64,000 nt of DNA from Lumbricus terrestris (lineage: Eukaryota; Annelida; Clitellata; Crassiclitellata; Lumbricidae), in assembly GCA_949752735.1 (NCBI GenBank), contig OX457042.1:61417468-61481467 (forward strand), read 5' to 3'. The stretch's first letter is position 1; each line of letters begins with the position of its first letter. Of the stretch, positions 49,850-60,047 are shown piece after piece. Made by a program: the position numbers and the translations under genes. The notes under the pieces are model-generated. The model was not told the DNA's origin, did no database searches, and worked only from the letters and a program-made list of their open reading frames with translations.

Positions 49850-50148
49850 TCCACTAAGAATTTTTGATGTTTTCTCAAACAACTAGAATACCCAAACGAT
49901 TTCTCACAGAATCTACAATTGTATGGTTTTCGCCAGTATGGGTTCGCATGTGACCTTTTAGCTGCTCAGCAAATGAAAACGAATTTTCACAAATCTGTCA
50001 TATATACCGTTTCTCCCCAGGATGGCTTCTGTGCGACACTTGAGAACAGACATAACCGACACTTTCTTTCAGTGTGGCTTAGCATGTGATGCTTCACAGT
50101 CTCAATCCTTCGAAACCTTTTATGGCAGAGTTAGCAAGGGCTTTGTTT
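49850..50148 (-). pseudogene. Decayed zinc fingers downstream of the ZNF stop
   Basis: Directly after the stop of the zinc-finger gene, in the same frame and past a second stop, comes LCHKRFRRIETVKHHMLSH, a complete C2H2 spacing if the codon before L (a stop) is ignored. With frameshifts, ICENSFSFAEQLKGHMRTHT and KPYNCRFCEKSFGYSSCLRK follow. These are remains of about four more fingers, so the ancestral protein was longer. Confidence 0.75.
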
Positions 50149-53100
50149 TTATCCATTATGAATTCTGATATGATTTCTTAGAGAAGAAGCTCCCTGAAAA
50201 GCTTTATCACAGAACATGCATTTGAATGGTTCTTCTCCAGTATGGGTCATTATGTGGCTCTTTAGAGAAGTAACAGCAGTGAATGATTTGTCACATAGCT
50301 GGCATATATGTGGTTTCTCTCCAGTGTGTATCCTCTTGTGTATCCTCAAAGAACGAAAATGTCTGAAAGCTTTACCACACAAGGAGCACACATGTGGCTT
50401 TTCACCTGTATGCATTCTGAGATGACATGTGAGACGACTCGACTTTGCAAAATCTTTCTGACATATCTGGCAATGAAAAGGTCTTTCACCTGTATGGCTT
50501 CTTACGTGCACTGTCAATTCGCCCAAAAATAAAAATGATTTGCCACAGACCTGACACATGAATTGTCTTTCTCCAATGTGTCTTCTCAAGTGTTTTTTCA
50601 TATCACCATTTGCTCTAAATGTTTTCTTGCATATCTCACATTCATATGGTTTTTCCCCAGTGTGGATTCTTGTGTGGTTTTTCAATGTCTGAAGTTGTGC
50701 AAACGTTTTCTTACAGATCTCACATTGATACGGTTTCTCTCCTGTGTGGATTCTTTTGTGACTTTCCAGAGTTGATGATCTTGAGAAAACTTTCTCACAC
50801 AACTGACATTTGAATCTCGGTTCTTCCAAATGACTCACTGTGTGCCTTTTCAAATAGTTTGCAGTAGCAAATGCCATAGAACAATGCTGGCATTGGTATG
50901 ATTTCTCTCCAGTATGAGTGTACTCATGGCGCTTCACTTCATAGCGGTGTGAAAATGACTTTTCACAAAACTGGCATTTATATAGCTTTTCTCCAGTATG
51001 CCTCATCATGTGAACCTTCAAAGCAGAGACATATGAAAACGAATTATGACATAACTGGCATAGATAAGGTTTCTCTCCAGTATGGCTTATCATGTGCAGT
51101 TTTAACTGACAGCCTTTAGAAAATCTTTTCTGGCACATCTGGCATGAGTATGGTCTTTCTCCTGTATGAGTTCTCACATGATCCATCAGAGTAGAAGCTT
51201 GTGCAAATGCTTTTAGACATACCTGGCATTTGTATGGTTTTTCTCCAGTATGGGTTCTAATGTGCGATTTTAAGGAACAAGACTTTGCAAATGTTTTTGC
51301 ACAAAAGTGGCATTGATATCGTTTTTCACCTGTATGGGTTTTCATGTGTTGATACAGAATGGAATTTGTTGCAAACATTCTAGAACATATCTGACATAAA
51401 TACAAATTCTCTCCTGTATCTGATATTATGGGCGAATTTTGCGTTCCCAAATGGCACTTGACCAGTTTTTCTGCCGTATAGTTGGTCGTGTTGCAATCAT
51501 GCATACGTCGATTTGTTTGGCAAACTCCCGAATTTAGTCGTGAAACATGAGAGCTACGACCAGAATATTCAGACTCTGCTCTAAGCGACAACTGGTCTTC
51601 AGATGATTTCTCCTTACGATGAATCTCAAAAACAGGAGCTTCTGATACTAGGCCGCAACCAAGCTGTTGTTCTGTCTTATGTTTGGTCACGAGAAGAGAC
51701 TTCTGATCGCATGGAAGTGTGCAGTCTTTCTGGTCTAATTCTGAATGCTTATCGTCATGACCCTCCGAAGGTCTAGACGCTGTAAACAGGTTATTTGAAA
51801 ATAAACCCTCACATACTGGACGCCTCTGAAGCTTCTCTCGGTGAATTCTCATGTGGATCTTCAGATCACAACGCCATCTGAATGCTTCCGTACATGAGGT
51901 GCAATGGTGCAAAGGTCTAGAGTGAACTTTCATGTGATTTCTAAGAACAGAAGATTCTGAGAACTTCTTGTGACACAACTGGCATTCATGAGGTTTGTCC
52001 CCTGTATGGGCTCGAAGGTGTCTGGCCAGATGACTAATGCGTGTGAATGCTTTAGAACAAAGACTGCATTGGTAATTTTTGTTTACATTGCAGCTGCTCA
52101 TACCACCAGACTTCAGATCAGATGCCAATGCAGAGGCTTGACAATCATATGACTTTTCTACTGAGTGATTTTTCAAGTGGATTTTCAGTTTATTAGACCG
52201 TGTGAATGCTTTAGGACATAAATGACATTCATATGGCTTTTCACCGGTATGGGATCTCGTGTGGCTGTTTAGAGAACTACGGTCGACAAAAGCATTGGGA
52301 CAGAATTGACACATGTATGGTCTGACAGTCGCATTACTGTTTTTATGAGCCTTATCATGATTACTCATCACAACTGATCTGCCCTGTGTTCTTTGTTCAA
52401 TGAGGGCCATGCTTGAAGTTTGAAGGCCACACTCAGATGGTTCTTCACCTGTACAGGTTTTCATATGTTGACATAGAGTGGATAGTGTTGCAAAGGTCCT
52501 TCGACATGTTTGGCATAAATACAGTTTCTCTCTAGTATTCGATCTCTTGGACGAATTTTGAAGTCCTAACTGGCAATTTTCTGCTACATGGTTGGTCGCA
52601 TTGGCTGACATCTGATCTGTTTGGCATTCTCCTGGATTTTGTCCTGTAATATCAGAGTTATCACCAGAATATTCAAGCTCTGCATTGGGCAGTAAATGGT
52701 CTTCAGATGATTTTCCATCAGGATGAATTTCAATAACAGGAATTTCAGGACCTAGGAGACAATCAAGCTGCTTTCCTGACCCACTGCTGGTCATGAGAGG
52801 AGACTTCTTATCACATGAGAGCGCATGCATTTGATACTCTTTCTTGGTTTTTTCATTATGATTTTCGTTATGACCGTCAAAATGTCTAAACTCTATTAAC
52901 ACATGAGGGCATAATAGGTCTTTTGAAAATGAGTTCGCACATGCCGGTGGTTTGTGTGGCTTCTGTTTGTGGATTTTCATGTGCAACTTCAAATCACAAC
53001 GCCACCGAAATGTTTCATTGCACAGGGTGCATGGGTGCAAAGGTATTTCTCTAGTGTGTACTGTCATATGACTTTTGAGAGAATAAGATTCTGAGAACTT

Positions 53101-56100
53101 TCTGTGGCACAAATGGCATTCATGAGGCTTTTCCCCTGTATGGGTTCTTAGATGCCTAGTCATATGACTAATGCGTGCAAAAGCTCTAGAACATAGCCTG
53201 CACCTATGATGTTTGTCAACATTGCATCTGCTCATAGTACCAGACTTCAGATCGGATGCTAGTGCAGCGGTTTGACAATCATTTGGCTTTTCCACTGTGT
53301 GATTTTTCAAGTGGATTTTAAGTCTAGTAGACCGTGCAAATGCTTTAGGACATAAATGACATTCATAGGGCTTTTCACCCGTATGGGTTCTGTTGTGCCT
53401 CTCAAGGGAACAACGGTCAGCAAAGGCTTTGGGACACAATCGGCAAGTGTATGGTCTGACACATGAGTGAGAGTTTTGATTGCCATTGGGCGAATTTTGA
53501 ACTCCTAACTGGCAATTTTCTGCTGTATGGTTGGTCACGTCGGCTGACATCTGATCTATTTGGCATTCTCCTGGATTTTGTCCTGTAATTTCAGAGTTAT
53601 CACCAGAATATTCAAGCTCTGCATTAGGCAGTAAATGTTCTTCAGATGATTTGCCATCAGGGTGAATTTCAATAACATGAATTTCAGGACCTAGGAGACA
53701 ATCAAGCTGCTTTTCTGACCCGTCGCTGGTCATGAGAGGAGATTTCTTATCACATGAGGGCGCATGCAATTGATACTCTTTATTGGTTTTTTCTTTATAA
53801 TTTTTGACATGACTGTCCAAATGTCTAGACTCTATTAACACTTCAGGGTATAATAGGTCTTTTGAAAATGAGTTCACACATGCCGGACGTTTGCACGGCT
53901 TCTGTTTGTGGATTTTCATGTGCAACTTCAGATCACAACGCCACCTAAATGTTTCATTGCACAGGGTGCATGGGTGCAAAGGTATTTCTCTAGTGTGACC
54001 TTTCATGTGCTTTTTGAGACAATAAGATTCTGAGAACTTTCTGTGACACAAATGACATTCATGAGGCCTTTCCCCTGTATGAGTTTTTAGATGTTTGTAC
54101 AGACTACTGTTGTGTGCAAATACTCTAGAACAGAACCGGCATTGGTGATGTTTGTCCACATTGAAGCTGCTCATACTATCAGACTTCAGATCAGATGCCA
54201 ATGCAGAGGCTTTACAATCATTTGGCTTTTCCACTGTGTGATATTTCAAGTGGATTTTCAGTCCATTAGACCGGGCGAAAGCTTTAGGACATAAATGACA
54301 TTCATATGGCTTTTCACCAGTATGGGTTTTGTTGTGCCTCTTTAAAGATTTACGGTCGGCAAAGGCTTTGGAACAGAATTGGCAAGTGTATGGTCTGACA
54401 CCCGAGTGAGGGTTTTTATTCTCACTGGGCGAACTGGGAGGTCCTAACAGGCAATTTAATAGTTTTTCTGTTGCATGGTTGGTCATGTTGGATGACTTCC
54501 TATTCATTTTGCATTCTCCTGAATTTTTCCCTGTAATATGAGAATTATCACCAGAATATTCAAGTTCTGAGTTGGGCAGTAATTGATCTTCAAATGATTT
54601 GCCATCAGGGTGAATTTCAACAACACGAGTTTCAGGACCTAGGAGACAATCAAGCTGCTTTTCTGACCTGTTGCGGGACAAGAGGGGAGATTTCTGATCA
54701 CATGAGGGCACATGCATTTGATTATCTTTCTGGGGTTTTTCTTTATGATTTTCGTCATGACCGTCCAAATGTCTAGACTCTATTAACACTTCAGGGTATA
54801 ATAGGTCTTTTGAAAATGAGTTCACACATGCCCGACGTTTGTGTTGCTTCTGTTTGTGGATTTTCATGTGTATCTTCAGATCACAACGCCATCTAAACGT
54901 TTCATTACACAGAGTGCATTGGTGCAAAGGTATTTCTCTAGTGTGTGCTGTCATGTGCCTTTTGAGAGAATAAGATTCTGAGAACTTTCTGTGGCACAAA
55001 TGGCATTCATGAGGCTTTTCCTTTGTATGGCTTCTTAGATGCCGGGTCAGATGGGTAATGCGTGCAAAAGCTCTAGAACAGAACCAGCATCGGTGACGTT
55101 TGTCTACATTGCAGCTCCTCATACTATCAGACTTCAGGTTAGCATCTGATCTGAATGGAGCGGTTTGACAATCATTTGACTTTTTCAATGTGTGATTCTT
55201 CAAGTGGATTTTCAGTCCATTAGACCACGCAAATGCTTTAGGACATAAATGACATTCATAAGGCTTTTCACCAGTGTGGGTTCTGTTGTGCCTCTCTAGA
55301 GTACGATGGTCAGCAAAGGCTTTGGGACACAATCGGCATTTGTATGGTCTGACACCCGAGTTATAGTTTTTATTGCCATTGGGCGATTTGTGAGGTCCTA
55401 ACTGGCAATTTTCTGCTGTATAGTTGGTCGCGTTGGCTGACATCTGATCTGTTTGGCATTCTCCTGGATTTTGTCCTGTAATATCAGAGTTATGACAAGA
55501 ATATTCAAGCTCTGCATTGGGCAGTAAATGTTCTTCAGATGATTTTCCATCAGGATGAATTTCAATAACATGAATTTCAGGACCTAGGAGACAATCAAGC
55601 TGCTTTCCTGACACGTCGCTGGTCATGAGAGATTTCTTATCACATATGGGCGCATGCATTTGGCATTGTTTCTGGGTTTTTTCTTTATAATTTTTGACAT
55701 GACTGTCCAAATGTCTAGACTCTATTAACACTTCAGGGTATAATAGGTCTTTTGAAAATGAGTTCACACATGCCGGACGTTTGCACGGCTTCTGTTTGTG
55801 GATTTTCATGTGCAACTTCAGATCACAACGCCATCTAAACGTTTCATTACACAGAGTGCATTGGTGCAAAGGTATTTCTCTAGTGTGTGCTGTCATGTGC
55901 CTTTTGAGAGAATAAGATTCTGAAAACTTTCTGTGACACAAATGGCATTCATGAGGCTTTTCCTTTGTATGGCTTCTTAGATGCCGAGTCAGATGGGTAA
56001 TGCGTGCAAAAGCTCTAGAACAGAACCGGCATTGGTGATATTTGTCCACATTGAAGCTGCTCATATCATCAGACTTCAGATCAGATGCTGATGCAGAGGC

Positions 56101-57465
56101 TTTACAGTCATTTGGCTTTTCCACTGTGTGATTTTTCAAGTGGATTTTCAGTCCATTAGACCATGCAAAAGCTTTAGGACATAAATGACATTCATAAGGC
56201 TTTTCACCAGTGTGGGTTTTGTTGTGACTCTCTATAGAACGACGGTCAGCAAAGGTTTTGGGACACAATCGGCATGTGTATGGTCTCAGACCCGAGTTAT
56301 TGTTTTTATGGCCTTGGGCATGATTAGCCATTTCAACTGATTTTCCATGCACATTTTTTTGACACAGGGCTTTGCTTGAAGTTTCAAGGCTACATTGATA
56401 TGGTTTTTCACCTGTATGGGGTTTCATATGATGACATAGAGTGGACTGCACTGGAAACGTTCTCTGATTTAACTGACACAAATACAGTCTATCTCCAGTA
56501 TCCGATCTCATGGTCAAACTTCTAGGTTCCAACTGAGATTTTGATAGCTTTTCTGCTGTAAGGTTGGTGGCGTTGACAGACTTTCGATCTGTTTGGCGCT
56601 CTCGTGAATTTTTTCCTGTAATATGACCGTCCAGCTCTGTGCAGGTCCGTAACTGGTCCTCAGATGATTTGCCATTATGGTGAATTTCAACAACTTGATT
56701 TTCCGATCCTAGAAGACAAGCAGGCTGATTTTCTGACCCATGGACGGTTACAAGGGGAAACTTCTGGTCAAACGAGATGGCAAGCTTTTGGCATTCTTTC
56801 TGGTTTTCTTCCGGACGACTGTCATCATGACTGTCCAAATGTCTAGACTCTACCAACATTTCAGGATATAATAGGTCTTTTGAAAATGAGTTCACACATG
56901 CCCGACGTTTGTGCGGCTTCTGATTGTGGATTTTCATGTGTATCTTCAGATCACAGCGCCACCTAAATGTTTCATTGCACAGAGTGCATTGGTGCAAAGG
57001 TATTTCTCTAGTGTGTGCTGTCATGTGCCTTTTGAGAGAATAAGATTCTGAGAATTTTCTGTGACACAAATGGCATTCATGAGACTTTTCCCCTGTATGT
57101 GTTTTTAGATGTCTGGCCAGATGATGAATGTGTGCATATGCTCTAGAACAGAACCGGCATCGGTGACGTTTGTCTACATTGCATCTGCTCATACTATCAG
57201 ACTTCAGGTTATCATCTGATCTGAATGCAGATGCTTGACAATCGTTTGACTTTTTCAATGTGTGATTCTTCAAGTGGATTTTCAGTCCAGTAGACCACGC
57301 AAATGCCTTCGGACATAAATGACATTCATAAGGCTTTTCACCAGTATGGATTATGTTGTGCCTCTCTAGAGAACGACGGTCGGCAAAGGCTTTGGGACAC
57401 AATTGGCATTTGTATGGTCTCACACTCGCGTGAGATTTGTTATGGTCCTCAGCATGATTAGCCAT
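50149..57465 (-). CDS. Giant C2H2 zinc-finger protein, about 2438 codons, six tandem modules plus 15-finger array
   Basis: A single uninterrupted frame encodes about 45 C2H2 fingers (C-x2-C-x12-H-x3-H, many joined by TGEKPY-type linkers), so a nuclear, probably sequence-specific DNA-binding protein. Six modules begin near residues 15, 393, 705, 1020, 1335 and 1713. Each has two fingers (RPYxCxxCPKAFADR; YECHLCPKAFAxSxxLKIHL), a ~35-residue spacer, three fingers (CRFCSRAF; ECHLCHRKFSESYSLKRHM; CTLCNETFRWRCDLKLHMKI) and a long linker with conserved phrases (FSKDLLYPEVLIESRHLDSH, VIEIHPDGKSSEEHLLPNAE). Residues ~2022-2438 are 15 consecutive fingers. Two extra fingers in linkers are defective (CQLN; H to C). 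The ATG at 57465 is the first in frame; the frame is open upstream to 57543 and a ttcag acceptor precedes 57528, so this may be the last exon of a longer gene. No KRAB, BTB or SCAN domain is visible. I cannot name an orthologue. Confidence 0.9.
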   Translation of the reverse strand: MANHAEDHNKSHASVRPYKCQLCPKAFADRRSLERHNIIHTGEKPYECHLCPKAFAWSTGLKIHLKNHTLKKSNDCQASAFRSDDNLKSDSMSRCNVDKRHRCRFCSRAYAHIHHLARHLKTHTGEKSHECHLCHRKFSESYSLKRHMTAHTREIPLHQCTLCNETFRWRCDLKIHMKIHNQKPHKRRACVNSFSKDLLYPEMLVESRHLDSHDDSRPEENQKECQKLAISFDQKFPLVTVHGSENQPACLLGSENQVVEIHHNGKSSEDQLRTCTELDGHITGKNSRERQTDRKSVNATNLTAEKLSKSQLEPRSLTMRSDTGDRLYLCQLNQRTFPVQSTLCHHMKPHTGEKPYQCSLETSSKALCQKNVHGKSVEMANHAQGHKNNNSGLRPYTCRLCPKTFADRRSIESHNKTHTGEKPYECHLCPKAFAWSNGLKIHLKNHTVEKPNDCKASASASDLKSDDMSSFNVDKYHQCRFCSRAFARITHLTRHLRSHTKEKPHECHLCHRKFSESYSLKRHMTAHTREIPLHQCTLCNETFRWRCDLKLHMKIHKQKPCKRPACVNSFSKDLLYPEVLIESRHLDSHVKNYKEKTQKQCQMHAPICDKKSLMTSDVSGKQLDCLLGPEIHVIEIHPDGKSSEEHLLPNAELEYSCHNSDITGQNPGECQTDQMSANATNYTAENCQLGPHKSPNGNKNYNSGVRPYKCRLCPKAFADHRTLERHNRTHTGEKPYECHLCPKAFAWSNGLKIHLKNHTLKKSNDCQTAPFRSDANLKSDSMRSCNVDKRHRCWFCSRAFARITHLTRHLRSHTKEKPHECHLCHRKFSESYSLKRHMTAHTREIPLHQCTLCNETFRWRCDLKIHMKIHKQKQHKRRACVNSFSKDLLYPEVLIESRHLDGHDENHKEKPQKDNQMHVPSCDQKSPLLSRNRSEKQLDCLLGPETRVVEIHPDGKSFEDQLLPNSELEYSGDNSHITGKNSGECKMNRKSSNMTNHATEKLLNCLLGPPSSPSENKNPHSGVRPYTCQFCSKAFADRKSLKRHNKTHTGEKPYECHLCPKAFARSNGLKIHLKYHTVEKPNDCKASALASDLKSDSMSSFNVDKHHQCRFCSRVFAHNSSLYKHLKTHTGERPHECHLCHRKFSESYCLKKHMKGHTREIPLHPCTLCNETFRWRCDLKLHMKIHKQKPCKRPACVNSFSKDLLYPEVLIESRHLDSHVKNYKEKTNKEYQLHAPSCDKKSPLMTSDGSEKQLDCLLGPEIHVIEIHPDGKSSEEHLLPNAELEYSGDNSEITGQNPGECQIDQMSADVTNHTAENCQLGVQNSPNGNQNSHSCVRPYTCRLCPKAFADRCSLERHNRTHTGEKPYECHLCPKAFARSTRLKIHLKNHTVEKPNDCQTAALASDLKSGTMSRCNVDKHHRCRLCSRAFARISHMTRHLRTHTGEKPHECHLCHRKFSESYSLKSHMTVHTREIPLHPCTLCNETFRWRCDLKLHMKIHKQKPHKPPACANSFSKDLLCPHVLIEFRHFDGHNENHNEKTKKEYQMHALSCDKKSPLMTSSGSGKQLDCLLGPEIPVIEIHPDGKSSEDHLLPNAELEYSGDNSDITGQNPGECQTDQMSANATNHVAENCQLGLQNSSKRSNTREKLYLCQTCRRTFATLSTLCQHMKTCTGEEPSECGLQTSSMALIEQRTQGRSVVMSNHDKAHKNSNATVRPYMCQFCPNAFVDRSSLNSHTRSHTGEKPYECHLCPKAFTRSNKLKIHLKNHSVEKSYDCQASALASDLKSGGMSSCNVNKNYQCSLCSKAFTRISHLARHLRAHTGDKPHECQLCHKKFSESSVLRNHMKVHSRPLHHCTSCTEAFRWRCDLKIHMRIHREKLQRRPVCEGLFSNNLFTASRPSEGHDDKHSELDQKDCTLPCDQKSLLVTKHKTEQQLGCGLVSEAPVFEIHRKEKSSEDQLSLRAESEYSGRSSHVSRLNSGVCQTNRRMHDCNTTNYTAEKLVKCHLGTQNSPIISDTGENLYLCQICSRMFATNSILYQHMKTHTGEKRYQCHFCAKTFAKSCSLKSHIRTHTGEKPYKCQVCLKAFAQASTLMDHVRTHTGERPYSCQMCQKRFSKGCQLKLHMISHTGEKPYLCQLCHNSFSYVSALKVHMMRHTGEKLYKCQFCEKSFSHRYEVKRHEYTHTGEKSYQCQHCSMAFATANYLKRHTVSHLEEPRFKCQLCEKVFSRSSTLESHKRIHTGEKPYQCEICKKTFAQLQTLKNHTRIHTGEKPYECEICKKTFRANGDMKKHLRRHIGERQFMCQVCGKSFLFLGELTVHVRSHTGERPFHCQICQKDFAKSSRLTCHLRMHTGEKPHVCSLCGKAFRHFRSLRIHKRIHTGEKPHICQLCDKSFTAVTSLKSHIMTHTGEEPFKCMFCDKAFQGASSLRNHIRIHNG

Positions 57466-58880
57466 CAAAACTGATTTGAATGCACGTTTTCTTGAAGTTT
57501 TAAAGCAATTGAACAGAAGAATCCATCTGAAGACATTAGTTTACATGTCATATGCCTGAAGACTTATTTTGTTGATTGCAACACCATTGAAAAGAAGGAT
57601 TTTCTTGCATCTGTGGCGGTATTCCGGATATATATTATCATAATATTCATCAAATGGCAGCATCTCTGTCATAATGTTTATGGAACAAAGCACTTACTGG
57701 AAACATAGGTTTACTGAAACAGAAAAACAATCACTGAATATTAAGAAGAACATACACTAAATTCAAGAACTGACCGAATAATTATCAATATTTTGAGTCC
57801 ACAAATAATAAATATATAGGAATTTGAAAAGCCACTTCAATTCTGGATACTACGCATTTTGGATGTCTAAAAATTAAATGCTATCATGCAAAATATATCT
57901 ACTCAACAGCATCAAACAATTTTAAGGAATCTCATGAACTGTCACAAAGTTAAGCGACTATATGATCAACAGTGCATGATTTAGTGTTTTTAAAAGCATT
58001 TTATACGTGTATCAAAATATACGACTATTTGAATATGAATGTCATTGCACACTTCATGCACCAACTGCAACGCCAAAAATTGTTGAGTAGATGAACAAAA
58101 TCACCCAATAAATAAACCCTGGGCGGAACAAGAATATTCACCCTCTCGCTATCATTTTAAATTGAAAATATAATTTTTTTCTAAATATTCATAAGCTTTA
58201 TTGCTCACCAAAACATTAGGTCATGTACAATCTTACATTTGTTGGAACAGATAATTTAGCAACGTGAGCCACGGTTTTACCCTTTCCATATAAAAATATT
58301 TTTGGTTCATAAATCAATAAATATTCTTCAACTTTCCGCTGGACGAAGAGTCTGTGGACGAATCGTCCATGAAATTATGAAATGTCCACAGATCCAATTA
58401 TGCCAACGAATCATCTACAGCGCAGTCAGTAGTGCTGCACATTTTATGTGTGGATTTCAGCACTGCTTTGATTCTCTCTATACGGAATCACATTGCAATT
58501 ATTGGTAATCAAAAAGTTAAAACTTAATGCTAAGGAAACATTTTCCATAATTATTGCTATAAATATGTATATCTTGTTAACATTACGTAACACATTTAAT
58601 CAATGAATTATTTTTTTTATTTGTTCATTCGTGACCTGAGCAAAATTCCCTTTTACATTTGCATAGATAAGGCCACATGCATTAGTATGCAACAGAATTC
58701 AAATAATTATTTTTCCTTGTTTTGCATTTACACTGTTTGAATTTCATTAAATTAAATTGATTTTCAACTTTTTTACATACTTGTAATCAACTTCATTGGT
58801 TCCACCATGTCACCATGTCAGAAGGCCAAATGCACGACAGTCAGAAAGCTGTAGTAGCTTCATGGCTGTAATAATTCTTG
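57466..58880. other. Upstream flank of the zinc-finger gene, no further exon recognised
   Basis: 57466-57540 still reads as zinc-finger linker (FKTSRKRAFKSVL before MANHAED resembles the internal LETSSKALCQ..KSVEMANHA), supporting an exon start near 57527. Beyond that the DNA is AT-rich and without recognisable coding sequence. Confidence 0.45.
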
Positions 58881-58899
58881 CGTGAAAAGAAAGTGATTT

Positions 58900-60035
58900 A
58901 ATGAAGAGAACCCTTGCTTAAATAGATAATTTTTTTATGATGACTCTAATCCTAACTCAGACTCCAACTGACCCTCACAACACTTTGTTGTTTAAACGAA
59001 AAGAAGATCAGTTTAAATAGAATACGGATTGATGAAATTAATATCCGCTTAAATGGAGGCTTGAATGATGAAAAGATATCACAGCTCCAATTCAAACAAG
59101 AACATTTTCATCCATCCAGCTCCAATTTAAGCAAGAATATTTGTAATCAATCCAGCATCCATTTAAGTAAAATGATTTTGTATCAATCCGGCTTCTATTT
59201 TAACAGGATTTTTGCATCAATCCAATTTGCTTATGACTAATATATATGCACTTTCAACTTCAGACCACGGCTTGGAGGATTTCCAATTATAAGCAATTTA
59301 TGTTCTACCCGAGGGGTTTGTCTGAGGGTTAATGTCCGTTCCCCAACCCCCGCAGTTCCCTGAGGTCACACACCGCTGAAGACAAAGCCATAGGTGGGAA
59401 TTGAGTTAAGAAAAAGCTCAGGTTGAGCTTAGCCAGCTGGGTGTAGAACATCAACCCCTGAACAAAACTCTCCCAGACAAAACCCCATCGGACAAAAAAA
59501 AATGGACAAAAACCCCTTGATTTAGCCAAAGACAAAAACCTGGGCAAACCCCCTTCCTGTGCAAGTAGTCTAATTCTGTAGTTAATTGATAGAACATGTT
59601 TCATCAATCCAGCTTCTATTTAAACAGCGACAATTGTTTTCGTCAATCCAGCTACTACTTAAATAACAATCTTTTCAACAATCCAGCTTCCATTTAGTCA
59701 AAAATTCGCTTAATCGGTCCAGCTTCTATTTAAGTAGAAACAATTATTTCATCAATCCAACTTCTATTTAAATAATAATTACATTTTCATCAATTCGGCT
59801 CCAGTTTAATCAATAACATTTTCATCAATCCAGTTTCAATTTAAGTAAAAATGATTTCTATCAGGTTTCTATTTAGCGAGAGTTCTTTTCATCAATCCAA
59901 CTTGTGTACAACCAACATATGTATTTTGAACTTAGTACCGCCGTTCGGAAGATTATCACTTAGGTCCATTGCCCTATACCCAATTGATGTTCTACCAGAG
60001 GTTATGTCCTACCCTGGGGCTTTGTCCAGGGGGCG
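58900..60035. repeat. Cluster of foldback-type inner repeats (reverse orientation)
   Basis: About fifteen degenerate copies of atcaatccagcttctattta (the complement of AATGGAAGCTGGAT plus spacer) lie between 59080 and 59900. Two larger direct repeats are present: ttctaccCgaggggtttgtc near 59302 and ttctaccagaggttatgtcc near 59990, each preceded by related gcactttcaacttcag/tgtattttgaacttag text. Probably the remains of one or more foldback elements. No gene. Confidence 0.6.
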
Positions 60036-60047
60036 GGGGGTGATCCG

